A stretch of DNA of 64,000 nt, from contig JACMZG010000008.1 in the NCBI GenBank assembly GCA_018340805.1, positions 23,066,225 to 23,130,224 of the forward strand, in the 5' to 3' direction. The translations under genes and the position numbers were made by a program. The notes under the pieces are model-generated. The model was not told the DNA's origin, made no database searches, and saw only the letters and a list, made by a program, of their open reading frames with translations. This DNA comes from Microvelia longipes (taxonomy: Eukaryota > Arthropoda > Insecta > Hemiptera > Veliidae). Below, in pieces: positions 35,173 through 44,939 of the stretch. The stretch's first letter is position 1. Every line of letters starts with the position of its first letter.

Positions 35173-35745
35173 TCACTTGGTCACTTCCATGGTTTCCTCT
35201 GATTTTGATTCCTTGTTCTCTTGCTGATTCTGGCTGGTTAATCTAACTGGCTCGTTGGTAAATGTGATGGGCAATTCTCTAACTTCATTCTTCTTGATCA
35301 TTTTTGGTGCACTAAGACTAAGAACTCCATCGGATGACAGTTTAGTGCCCAAAGAGTTAACATCTACATCTTCAGGGATAGTGTATTTCCTCTTAAACTG
35401 CCTTGAAATAAATCCATGATCATCAGACCTTTCTTCGTGTTTACCTTCGACAACTAAGAAGTTATCTTCGACAGTAACTTTAAGTTCTTCAGGTTTGAAC
35501 TGTTGGACGTCCAAATGAACTCTGAATTCATTTTTATCGTTAACTAAAGCAGGAACATCCACGGGGCTGTGTGCGGGGGTTACAGCTTGGTGCTGGCTTC
35601 TCCTGCAACCCCATCCAGGATGTCTTTGTCTGCGATGATGCCTGGGCTGAACTTCAATTAAGTATCCTTCAGGGGATAGACCAACACATCCCATACTCCT
35701 TGGTAGTTCCAAAAGTTCATTCAATAAAAATGGTACAAAAGCCAT
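35173..35745 (-). CDS. Small heat-shock protein (alpha-crystallin/Hsp20), paralogue 1
   Basis: A 190-residue ATP-independent chaperone of the insect lethal(2)essential-for-life group, binding unfolding proteins in the cytosol. The start at 35,745 was chosen because a strong 3' splice site (tttttctgttacag) ends exactly there. The nine codons upstream in frame are intron. The N-terminus is MAFVPFLLNELLELPRSMG. Residues 34-53 are His/Arg-rich with one Cys (HHRRQRHPGWGC). The alpha-crystallin domain spans about 67-152: FRVHLDVQQFKPEELKV, VEGKHEER, GFISRQFKRKYTIPEDVDV (with the conserved Arg of F-R-KY), LSSDGVLSLSAPK. LPI (158-160) is the tail I-x-I-type motif. Its divergent paralogue is at 43,255. 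Confidence 0.95.
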   Translation of the reverse strand: MAFVPFLLNELLELPRSMGCVGLSPEGYLIEVQPRHHRRQRHPGWGCRRSQHQAVTPAHSPVDVPALVNDKNEFRVHLDVQQFKPEELKVTVEDNFLVVEGKHEERSDDHGFISRQFKRKYTIPEDVDVNSLGTKLSSDGVLSLSAPKMIKKNEVRELPITFTNEPVRLTSQNQQENKESKSEETMEVTK

Positions 35746-37157
35746 CTGTAACAGAAAAAAATCCATAGACATTATAAAACTGAATTTGTGATGTTATTAT
35801 ATTTTAGCTTTTTACACGAATTACAATTAAATTAATAAATAATGATGATAAAAAAAAAACATGAAAAGAATTTTACATCGTCTAAATATTTATCGTTATA
35901 TCACTATATACCTGTAATTTTTAACAAAGCCATTGTTTAACACAAATCTTTGATATTACTTTACAAAGCTCAAGAAAAAATATTTATTAACAAAAGTCAA
36001 TGACATATATTAAACAACATAGCTTGATAAAGAATAACTAGATTAAGGCGATTTAGATCCAAAGTTCTTAGGATTTAATGTAATTTTTAAAGTAAGCTTT
36101 AGTATGGTATGCTTCAAGTTATCATTTCAAAGTAACAAGAAGTGGAAAAAAAATTCATATTTTAGTAAGATACCAAAATTTATTATGGTAAATGTAAACT
36201 AACTAGACAATTTTTGAAAGACTTGGGCCATGTTTTCCCCATATTTTTAAGGAGCAAATGTTGTAGCTGTATAAAGCTTGGAAACTGAAAGAAGGAAATT
36301 TAGAACTGTCAATATCCCCTAACTTCAAGGCAAATTTCGGAATAAGCAGCTTTGGGTATAGGGCTACTTAACAAGTCACAGGAAGTTACTTATTAACAAA
36401 AAATATACTGAGACCAGTCCTTCTACAAAGGATCAACTCTGTATGGTAGAGATAAAAATACACGTTAATCTGTACGACAAACTTAATGGCAAGTATTAAA
36501 CATTAAATCATGAATCAAACATATTAACTTATGTAAGTAAATCGAGTCTTAAAAATTGCTGTATATAAACAGGACAGCCGCATTTTCCTGATAAACTAAC
36601 AGTCATAAAGTCTCCCTAGGGCATAAAGTATTATTTGAAATAAATGAGATTATGCCGGATGGATTTAACTAGCCAAGGCAAGGATATTCTCAAAATTAAT
36701 TTCTTCTTGTTGTGTCTCATTAAGTTAGATCATTAACTCATTCCGGTAACAGATTTGTTTACGAATACAATAATTTTCTTATATACCAACGGTATAAAGT
36801 TGGAAAAGTACAAAAAGATTTTAAATTGAATATAGTACATCCACTTAAGCAAATAAAAGAATATTAATAAATTGACTAAATTTATAACTTTAATAATAAA
36901 TAATGACTACCATTGATTGGATTTACATTAATTTGAATGGTAAACCATATATGAGTATTCTTCTATAATATTAATCGGGTTGAGGCGATAGAATTAAATT
37001 CTACATCAGTAACCTTATATAGTATTCATAAATAATATTACAAAAAGATAAAGAGATAATTGGTACCAGTAAATTCTTTGTTAGCCGTTAATATAATCAA
37101 AATAAATAAATTTTATAGGAGAATATTAAGTAAAAGATAAAAAAATTTAAAACTCAC
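35746..37157 (-). other. Leader intron of small heat-shock gene 1
   Basis: On the minus strand the donor 'aag|gtgagt' lies at 37,157 and the acceptor 'tctgttacag' at 35,746, giving 1,412 bp. It lies wholly in the 5' leader and ends exactly at the ATG. No coding sequence or recognisable repeat was seen in it. Confidence 0.75.
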
Positions 37158-37657
37158 CTTAACTTGATACTGGGATATCTAATAGAGATAATCAAGCAGA
37201 GTCAATATAACGAGAGAAAACTTTCAAAAAACACTTGATATTATAGCACTGTAAAACAATTTGTTAAATGTAGCAATTTATTAGAATATAACTGATAGTA
37301 AATCACAATAGCAGTTAACTCACTGTTATATGAATGAATGAAGAAAGAGAGGAGAAGCTCGGTATATAAACACACAGAGAGAAGTCTCGGTGTTTCTAGA
37401 ACCTTCTACCCCACACTAGACTTTACTAAAGCTATGAAGATACTTAAAAATTATATATGTCAATCTTTAAATTAATAACTATAAGATATTAAACAAATAT
37501 TTCTACAAAAATCTTTAATTCTTTAATAGAGAAAAATTTTTCTTGATATTATTTTAATCTAAAATATAATGTAATGAATATATATAAATATTTCAACTTT
37601 TAGAACAATGTTGCATCAATACTAGACCTTTCCCTGCAAATCCAGAAACTTCTGGAA
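37158..37657 (-). promoter_or_regulatory. Heat-shock promoter and leader exon of small heat-shock gene 1
   Basis: Two perfect three-unit heat-shock elements: TTCtaGAAccTTC at 37,394-37,406 and GAAacTTCtgGAA at 37,645-37,657. A TATA box (minus-strand TTTATATACC) lies at 37,370-37,361. An initiator, TCATTC, at 37,341-37,336 puts the start near 37,339, 31 bp from the TATA box. The leader exon runs to 37,158, is about 182 nt long and contains no ATG. This layout predicts strong HSF-driven induction. Confidence 0.8.
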
Positions 37658-37659
37658 TA

Positions 37660-38935
37660 CTTAGGCTGTTTCTATTAGTAATTTTATATAATTATGCAAT
37701 ATTAGTACCAAAAAGCACAATGAAATGCAATATTTCTAACGCTTATACCATACATACTTTATTATATAATATTGAGAAAAAAAATATATTATTTTATAAA
37801 AGAAAGAAAAAAAATACCCTTAATTTTTTTTATAAAAAACAATTACAGAGCATATAATAAATAACCAAACAATACAATTTAAATAAATTAAAAACAAAAA
37901 AATAATTAAAAATGCACTCTTACACCTCATCCATTATATTTTATATTACATTATATTATCATAATTTATTATTACATTATACAAAACAAAAAATTAAATA
38001 AAATAATTAAAGTAAAAAATGATCATTATTATTTTATTATTAAGGTTTCTTTTTTAACATTTCGATAGATATGGGGAAAGCCAAAAAAATTTTAGGAGCG
38101 CTTAATATTAATTTAGAGTTTTGTTATAAAATATTTAAGGCCTACAGAGACAAAGTCTGTTCGCAGGTGCGGGATTTCAATTCATTAACACAAGATTATA
38201 AAATTTATAATTGAAGGTTATAAAGGCCTTTTTTAAGAAAAAGGAGATAAAAAATAAATTATTAAACTAAGAGAGAAAAAAAATTCAAATTCTGTCCAAA
38301 AAGGAAAGGAAAAAGGTATAATGAAAAGAATTGTAAATTCTTTTCATGTACAAAATCTTTTACAAGTAAGACATTTTTTTTTATCTGCATCATACACAAA
38401 CATATACATACACACACTAATACTAGTATACGAACATACAAGCATATACATACACATGCACATACACATAAAAATAAATAAATTGATTAAAATTTATTAA
38501 TATAGGTATAGTAAAGTCCTTAAACTAACGTTTGTTCTTATCTGAACAAACATAAAGTAATCGAAATAAAAGCTTTTTATCTACTCCTTGTATTGTAAGT
38601 TCTACATACAGTCTTGTTGTCTCACACTGTAAATGTACTTTTACTCCCTAGGGAGGAATAGTGAAAGAGTTGCCAACTTGACAGAATTTTTTAGTAAAAT
38701 TTTTAGGATTTTTTTCTATAATATACACACGCTAATGTTTAAATTACAAATATAGTATTACACATTATTCTATTGACAGCTTACAATAAAATAATGTGAA
38801 GATAGTGGCTTTATTCTCTCTTTAACAGAGTAATTGACATGGTAAGAATAAACTAAACTAACACAATAACAATTAAGGAGCTGAAGTATATATTAATAGT
38901 TGTTAGTATTAGTTCTCTAGTCGTAGATAAAATTT
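37660..38935. other. AT-rich spacer between the divergent heat-shock genes, left part
   Basis: Very AT-rich, with no gene seen. (CA)-rich and 'catacatacac' low-complexity sequence lies at about 38,395-38,470. Confidence 0.4.
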
Positions 38936-38936
38936 A

Positions 38937-39170
38937 ATATGCAACAAGGGATGAAAGTTTTCAGCTATCGTATTATCTCCCTCGTCAAGCCTCGGGAGCC
39001 AAAATGTTAGTTAACTCCCTCGGCAAGCCTCGGGAGCTAACTAGTTTATCTCCCTCGGCCTACCAGCCTCGTGAACTAATGAAGTTTCCTCCTTCGGCGC
39101 TGCCTTAGGACGAAACTTTAACTTGTGCTGTAAAACTTACTTTCATCCCTTGTTGCATAAATAACTATTT
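38937..39170 (-). mobile_element. Short TIR element with tandem 'ctccctcggcaagcc' hairpin units
   Basis: Perfect 20-bp inverted ends: TATGCAACAAGGGATGAAAG on the left and its complement on the right (ending near 39,168). Between them are four degenerate units of about 35-40 bp, each with 'ctccctcggcaagcctcggg' or a variant. Each unit can fold on itself, because CTCCC pairs with GGGAG. A related element is at 44,355-44,600 in the other orientation. There is no coding capacity and no clear target duplication. Confidence 0.7.
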
Positions 39171-39309
39171 TGCTCACGCAGCCAGAAAGGTTTCTGTTTA
39201 AATCCAAAATGATCAATTTAAAATAGGTTATAAATTAAACTAATATAATTAATGCAATAAAGTCATACAAACGAAGAATTATGGTCAAACCTAGGTTTCG
39301 GATCTATAG

Positions 39310-39860
39310 GGTGGACACAATACTTTTCCTAAAATGTATGCAGTAGTAAAGTTTAAGGTAATTTACTATAGTTTTTTGGTCGCTTTAGAGAGGCCTTATC
39401 GACTTCGTACCAGTTTTATTTGATTCGGCATCCAAACAAGAATAAGAAATAATAACCTTGAATTTTACCGATTTTTTTTGAAATTTTGCTGAGAGCAAAC
39501 CGAGTTAATGATGACAACCTGGTTTTCAATAGGGTTCGCCCCTCCACAAGGTTGTATTTGTTTGAATAAAAAATATTTATCCCTTTGAAAGATAGTGTAT
39601 TTACAAAAATCCGCTAGAAATACATATATACAGTATGCCCACGGATTGGGTTGGGCATACGAGTAAATGACAAACAAAGTAATTTTTAAAGGTTATTATT
39701 TTTTAACGCGACAAAGGTCCTTGATGAAGTTGTTTGGTGGCGCTAAATAAAATGAGACAGGTCCAAAGTCAATAGGACCACTCTAAGTAACCAAAGCCAT
39801 GGCAAATTACCTAAAAACTACCTTAAAGATTACTACCGTATGTTTTAGGAAAAGTATTGT
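39310..39860 (-). repeat. Dispersed repeat related to positions 1-300 and 51,480-51,720
   Basis: It shares 'acaacctggttttcaa' and 'agggttcg' at about 39,515 with 51,555, and in reverse complement the 'ggtttgctc' and 'cattaac' words of the copy at position 1. The open frames in it are not conserved between copies. Confidence 0.5.
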
Positions 39861-40424
39861 CTCCCTGAAATCTCTGAAACAGATTTTGGTCATGGTCCGA
39901 TTGAGTTGATACTTAGCTTCAAAATTAAAGCTCTATCATATAAGTCAAAACAACTTCCAGAAAAGAATACAAATTGCAAGCAGCAATTAAAAATTTCAGG
40001 TAAAATCTCTGTTTTAGACCTTTTTTTCCATAATTTTTTCCGATACTTTTTCGAATGAGGAAAAGTAAAGAAAATATTGCTACTCTATATTTATAATGTT
40101 CAAATAAAAGGTGATTTCATTCATACGTGGCGCTGGCATTTGATAAAATCTGAACTTCTAAAAACTTCTAATTCTTCTAAACTTCTAATTCTAAAATCAC
40201 CTAAAATCGAATTCCAGTTTTACTGCAACACATTGCTTTTCCAAAAAAACTGCGGTGAAAATAAAAAAAAATAGTAGACCTACAAGAAATGATTTCTTTT
40301 AAACTTAAAATTCATAATTTAAAATTTTATATTTCATTATAGTCCTTTGTCCTATTACGGACACCAATATAAATCTTGAAAATAGAATAAAACCAATGTA
40401 ATAAAAGTGTAATCCATTTTTACT

Positions 40425-40970
40425 TTTTCTCATTTATATCGTAGGTATGTAGGAAAAGTATTGTGTTTGCAAAAAATCCGACCTCCTGAGTAGTTTTTAT
40501 GCAAAAATGTCTGTTAGTATGTGACTGTGTGTGTTTATGCGCCTGTTATCATTGTAGCTCCTAGTGTATTTATGCTAGAGAATTTAAATTTTCTAGTTTT
40601 TTTTATGGCGTCACTAACCCACAATAATGGGTCTCAGCAAAATGTCCGAAGACTGAAGAATCATAAAATGTGGAAACGATACGATCGGATTGAGATTCGG
40701 CACGCAACAAGTCTTTGTAAAATACTAATATGTGTGCCAAGTTTCATCTTATTATTAGCATAAGTTCAATTTTTATTAAATGACTTGTACGTTTTTGTAA
40801 AATGTAAAAAATCAGAAAACAATTTAATTTAGTCGAAATTTGGTACAAGTATATACCTAAACGTAATAAATAAGTACACTAACATTCGTTTTAATACAAG
40901 TATATCTATAGTTTTTGTTGGATAATTAAAGGTAAGTAGCATTGAGCGTGGTCAGTGCTGTATGGATAAA
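40425..40970 (+). mobile_element. 5S-like repeat family, copy 2
   Basis: Starts 'ttactttttctcatttat', followed by 'gtaggaaaagtattgtg', 'gcctgttatcattgtagctcc' and 'caagtttcatcttattatta'. It ends with a weak 5S-like piece, 'aagtagcattgagcgtggtcagtgc', at about 40,935. The tail of 'cgagcgaag' units is absent. Confidence 0.6.
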
Positions 40971-41363
40971 TCGAATAAATACAATGATCTATATTTTATT
41001 TATCATAATTTAAAAATTTAATACAAAATAAACAATGATTTAAAATAAAATTGCAAGAAGAAAACAAATATTTAGTTCAAAATGCCACAAATTCATTTTC
41101 AGTTAATTTCAAAGTAAGTGGGAAGTAAAAACAAATAAAGATGATGTAATAATTGGACAATAATCACATTTGAAGAGATAAAAATAAAACTCATTCAGTA
41201 AAATCTTTTAATAGCCAGAATACTACAGAAAGATACAGAAATAGCTGTTGTAATATCGTTATCAATAGTTGTAATGAGAGAGTGAGATAGGGAGTAACTA
41301 TGAGTAGAAGTGAGATAGAAAACCCACCCCTCATTCTTTCATCATTCCACCCGTACTAGAGGT

Positions 41364-41632
41364 TTCTAGAAGAAGAATAACAAAGAAATTTCTATCTCCC
41401 TTTATAACCAGCTACCACCACAGAGAAGTAGTTCAGTTTCAAACTAAAAATCAAACAATAATCAATCGTGTGCGATAAAACTCAAACAAGTGACAATTTG
41501 ATTGTTCAAAATAGTTCATAACAGTGTTGTGAAGTGAAAAGAGTAATTTGTATAGTGCACTATCTTTTAAGTGATAAATCGCTGCAAACGAAGACACCGC
41601 AATATTTTTACAGAAGTCAAATTTAATATTAA
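41364..41632 (+). promoter_or_regulatory. Heat-shock promoter and leader exon of small heat-shock gene 2
   Basis: Two-unit heat-shock elements TTCtaGAA (41,364-41,371) and GAAatTTC (41,385-41,392) lie just upstream of a TATA box, TTTATAA (41,401-41,407). An initiator, TCAGT (41,433-41,437), puts the start near 41,435. The leader exon 41,435-41,632 is about 198 nt, A-rich and free of ATG. It ends at 'attaa|gtaagt'. Confidence 0.78.
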
Positions 41633-41785
41633 GTAAGTAAGTAGGTCTAATTTAAGTATGCTATTGATAAAACAAAGGAAATTCGCTAAAAGAACCATAA
41701 ATAGGTATCAGTTCTAGCATTGCACCACATGACAGTTGTGAGTTACAGCAAGGAGTATGTATACACGTATACAAACTCAATATAT

Positions 41786-42830
41786 ACCTCGTCTACACGA
41801 TGTGTTGAACACTGGGTTGAACACCAGGTTTAATCCTAGATCCCGATTTTACTCCATGTAGACAGGGGTTCAACCCGGCGTAAAATAATAAATTTGTTGG
41901 TTGAATCCTCATAATGTGTCGTGAAGACACTTACAGGGGTTGAACCCGGTGTCCAAAGTCAGGTTATTTTTAATTTAATTTCGTTGGTTATTTAATAAAC
42001 AAATACATTTTTATTATGAATTTATTTACCTTTTCCTTATGATATTGATTTAGCAGCATTATACTGTCTGCTGTCGAATCTTTAATAGTGAAATAAATGC
42101 ATCCTTTAGCTTAAATTTAAGTTCCGGTTTGCTGTAATAAACGCTGCTTATGATATTGGTTCTTCGCCTTCACATAAGAGCACTGTATTTTCCTTTTCGG
42201 TCGTTCCTTACCGCATATGCCTCGTTTAATAAAAACACTAATTTGTAGGTTAAAGCAGTAATATTTATAATTATACAACACAAAATGTGAAGATATTAAT
42301 TCACATCTTTAAAAATATTTAAAATACTAAGTAGACTTCAAAACAGAATTGAATAATTGCAAATCATGTAGATTTTGAAGAATGACCAACCTACAAAAAT
42401 AAAAATTCCCTAAGAAATTATCGATCTTTATTTAGATTTAAGTTATTATTTAGAATTATTTTATTGATTAACATCTTTATAATTTCTTTTATATATATAC
42501 TCTTCAATTTTAACTGTTCAGTTTTGTTTGAATTTTTATAACAAGTTTTGGTTCATTTACTTGGTTTTATTTATTCATTATCATTATACTTTACTAAAAT
42601 ACACATGGAGTGATAAAAGTATATAATTATGTTAAAGAACAGGCTACATTTAAACAAAAACAGAAAAAAACTTAGAGGTACAATAGGTTAATCACTGAGT
42701 AGAGGTTTTAACTTTTAATTACAGTATAGGTTGAATTCCGGGTTGAACCCTACCGTGTAGACATTTGCGGGGTTCAACCCAAAAAACAATTATAGGTGTT
42801 CAACCCAATTTTATAAAATAATCTTTTTAA
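41786..42830. mobile_element. TIR-type element with repeated 'gggttgaac'/'tgtagaca' motifs, inside the intron
   Basis: The left end has 'cgtctacacgatgtgttgaa' then 'gggttgaac', and two further blocks to 41,960, each with 'catgtagacaggggttcaac'-type wording. The right end (42,728-42,810) repeats 'gggttgaaccctaccgtgtagaca' pieces in mirrored order. The TAGACA and GGGTTCAACCC motifs recur about every 50-100 bp near both ends. The middle is AT-rich and non-coding. It is probably a non-autonomous DNA transposon; the exact ends are uncertain. Confidence 0.6.
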
Positions 42831-43113
42831 ATTTATTTAAAAGATTCCTAGATCGGGGGGGGGGGGTCAATTATCATTCAGTTGGTGATCCCAGGAAAAT
42901 AGAATATATTAGGGTGACAGACCAGAAAAGAATATTAATAGTAGCTACAGATCCAAGGATTAATCGTAGTTATAGCTTTAGAGTTAGTGACATGATGATG
43001 TTTGAAGTAGAAGCACATTTTTTTTTCATGATGTATACCATAATTGGTGTCTGCTTGATTGCTCAGAGTAATGAATAATCGGGTATCTTATGTGTATCGC
43101 GATAAAATATATT

Positions 43114-43186
43114 CGCCCAACGTGGGGCTCGAACCCACGACCCTGAGATTAAGAGTCTCATGCTCTACCGACTGAGCTAGCCGGGC
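43114..43186 (-). tRNA. tRNA-Lys (CUU)
   Basis: On the minus strand it starts GCCCGGCTAGCTCAGTCGG, has anticodon loop CTCTTAATC with anticodon CTT, and T-arm GTGGGTTCGAGCCCCAC, ending TTGGGC plus discriminator G. The acceptor stem pairs over seven positions, two of them G-U. A and B boxes are intact and there is no intron. TTTT on the minus strand (43,107-43,104) is a Pol III stop 7 nt downstream. It lies antisense in the leader intron of small heat-shock gene 2, 65 bp before that gene's acceptor. Confidence 0.96.
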
Positions 43187-43254
43187 ATCTGTTGGAATAA
43201 GATAACACAAATGCAACAATTCTAACATAGATGTATCTTATTATGTTACAGATA

Positions 43255-43824
43255 ATGGCAATAGTGCAGTGCTTGTTAAATGAATTATTGGACGGAAATT
43301 TAAATTCAAGAATGAACAATTCATTCGGACTTTTAAATGACGTCTTTTACAATTTAGCACAAGACATGGGACCGAGGTCTAGATGTGCATGCCACGGTGC
43401 AAACTGTTCTGGAAAGGATTGCAGTTGTTGTCGTACTCAAAAATCCGGAGTCATAGCATTAGTCAACGACAAGAAAGAATTTAAAGTTAATCTAGACGTT
43501 CAGCATTTCAAACCGGAAGAACTTAAAGTTACTATAGACGACGGCTACTTGGTTGTAGACGGAAAACACGAGGAAAAGACAGACGAACATGGATTTATCT
43601 CAAGACAGTTCAGGAGGAAGTATAAAATTCCAGAAGATGTAGACGTGAACGCAATAGCCACGAACCTATCCTCTGACGGAGTTTTAAGTCTCCATGCACC
43701 AAAAGTAATCAAAGAAGATGAAGCCAGAGAACTTCCCATCACATTTACAAACCAACCAATGAGAATAACAGCAGAACAGGAAACAAAAGCACAAGAGCAG
43801 CCAGAAATCAACAGTAAATTGTAA
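43255..43824 (+). CDS. Small heat-shock protein (alpha-crystallin/Hsp20), paralogue 2, with cysteine cluster
   Basis: A 189-residue cytosolic holdase chaperone. The start at 43,255 follows the acceptor 'tatgttacag' by three bases; upstream in-frame codons are intron. The N-terminus MAIVQCLLNELLDG matches paralogue 1. Residues 44-59 carry six cysteines in the pattern C-x-C-x4-C-x4-C-x-C-C (C44, C46, C51, C56, C58, C59), which is unusual for this family. The alpha-crystallin domain spans about 69-153: FKVNLDVQHFKPEELKV, VDGKHEEK, GFISRQFRRKYKIPEDVDV, LSSDGVLSLHAPK. LPI (160-162) is the tail motif. AATAAA is at 43,871. The gene is divergent from its paralogue at 35,173. A metal or redox role of the cysteines is only inferred. 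Confidence 0.95.
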   Translation: MAIVQCLLNELLDGNLNSRMNNSFGLLNDVFYNLAQDMGPRSRCACHGANCSGKDCSCCRTQKSGVIALVNDKKEFKVNLDVQHFKPEELKVTIDDGYLVVDGKHEEKTDEHGFISRQFRRKYKIPEDVDVNAIATNLSSDGVLSLHAPKVIKEDEARELPITFTNQPMRITAEQETKAQEQPEINSKL

Positions 43825-43870
43825 TTTATTAGACGTGTAGGATTTATTCATGTATTTTAAGTTTAATATC

Positions 43871-43876
43871 AATAAA
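43871..43876 (+). terminator. Polyadenylation signal of small heat-shock gene 2
   Basis: AATAAA 46 bp after the stop codon. Confidence 0.6.
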
Positions 43877-44349
43877 TCGCCATTTTGAAGTATTTTTTAA
43901 TCATAAATCTGACAACATAAGGAACAATTATAATTTAGACTGACATAGCTAAGCCTGGGTATTTAGAAAAGATATAGAAATTTATAATTTTAGAACAAAA
44001 ATGTGTCTTTATTTATTATTTATTTATAAAATTAACTAAAGACTGATGATTCTTAAAATTGTATTGTTTTACACTCGATTTGTAAACGTATTTCTTAATA
44101 AATGTAAAATTTTAAAGGAAAATAATTTGTACATTATTTACTCCTTCATTTTAATCAAATAACGTGAAACATATTTACTGAGTCAAAATACTTAAATTTG
44201 AATATCATACTGATGACGTGCTGATAATTTAATTATTTTGTAGACTTCATAATACTTAGGAAGTCTAAAATATTAAATAAAATGAAAACAAAGCAAAAGG
44301 TGGTCTTTCGGCAATTATCATAGAGGTACTTAAATATAAACGAAAAGTA

Positions 44350-44610
44350 ATAGTTATTTATGCACCAAGGGAGTAAAGAATGCTATTATTTCCCTGAGTA
44401 GTTAGTGCACCCACCGTAAGGAACCACCGTTCCTAAGGCGTAAGCCAAAGGAAACAAAGGATTTAACTCCCGAGGCGAAGCCGATTAAATTATGTGTTAA
44501 ACTCCCGAGGCAAAGCCGTGGAAGTTATGACTATTAACTCCTGAGGCGAACCCGCGAAAGGTAATTGCGAGGGGGGAAATAGAATTTCACTCCCAAAGCG
44601 CATACAAGAT
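44350..44610 (+). mobile_element. Element with tandem 'actcccgaggcgaagcc' hairpin units
   Basis: It starts 'atagttatttatgcaccaag' followed by 'ggagtaaag', which matches in reverse complement the right end of the element at 38,937-39,170. Internal units 'ttaactcccgaggcgaagcc', 'taaactcccgaggcaaagcc' and 'ttaactcctgaggcgaaccc' are spaced about 40 bp apart, and each can fold. The right end is not clear. A small related fragment with 'aagggagtgaaaa' and 'cttcactccct' lies at 45,020-45,055. Confidence 0.6.
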
Positions 44611-44844
44611 TTTATACCACTCATAATACCACTCCCCTAAAAAAATGATATAATTGGCTCTAATAACCCAATCATAGGAAACACTTCTTATTCCCAAAGA
44701 GTAAAAGTTACTTTTAGCGAATTACCTTTGGGAATTAAATTCGGTAATTGGGATAGGCGTCATGGCGGAAGTCATACCTCGGACCACGACACAAATCCGT
44801 TTCAGATGTCCCTAATGACGAAAACATACGTTTCGCGAGAATTT

Positions 44845-44849
44845 ATATA

Positions 44850-44912
<63 letters not shown>
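44845..44912. repeat. TA dinucleotide microsatellite
   Basis: Nearly pure (TA)n of about 65 bp, immediately followed by 'tttcaaaggaaatgcgct', the internal motif of the 2,092 family. Confidence 0.9.
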
Positions 44913-44914
<2 letters not shown>

Positions 44915-44939
44915 CAAAGGAAATGCGCTAACACCTTTA

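Larger units (their letters stand above)
41633..43251 (+). other. Leader intron of small heat-shock gene 2
   Basis: A 1,619-bp intron from 'gtaagt' to 'tatgttacag', ending three bases before the ATG. It holds a transposon-like repeat (41,786-42,830), a run of twelve G (42,855-42,866) and an antisense tRNA-Lys gene (43,114-43,186). Confidence 0.75.

Noticed and set aside
35571..35768. Plus-strand open frame over the small heat-shock gene
   Set aside because: Shadow of the strongly supported minus-strand Hsp20 coding sequence.
35746..35772. In-frame upstream Met codons extending Hsp20 paralogue 1 by nine residues
   Set aside because: They lie in the polypyrimidine tract and acceptor of the leader intron; the paralogue shows the same layout, so ATG at 35,745 is the start.
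43545..43872. Two minus-strand open frames over small heat-shock gene 2
   Set aside because: Shadows of the plus-strand coding sequence.
44728..44931. Open frame ending in Tyr-Ile repeats
   Set aside because: It reads through a TA microsatellite.
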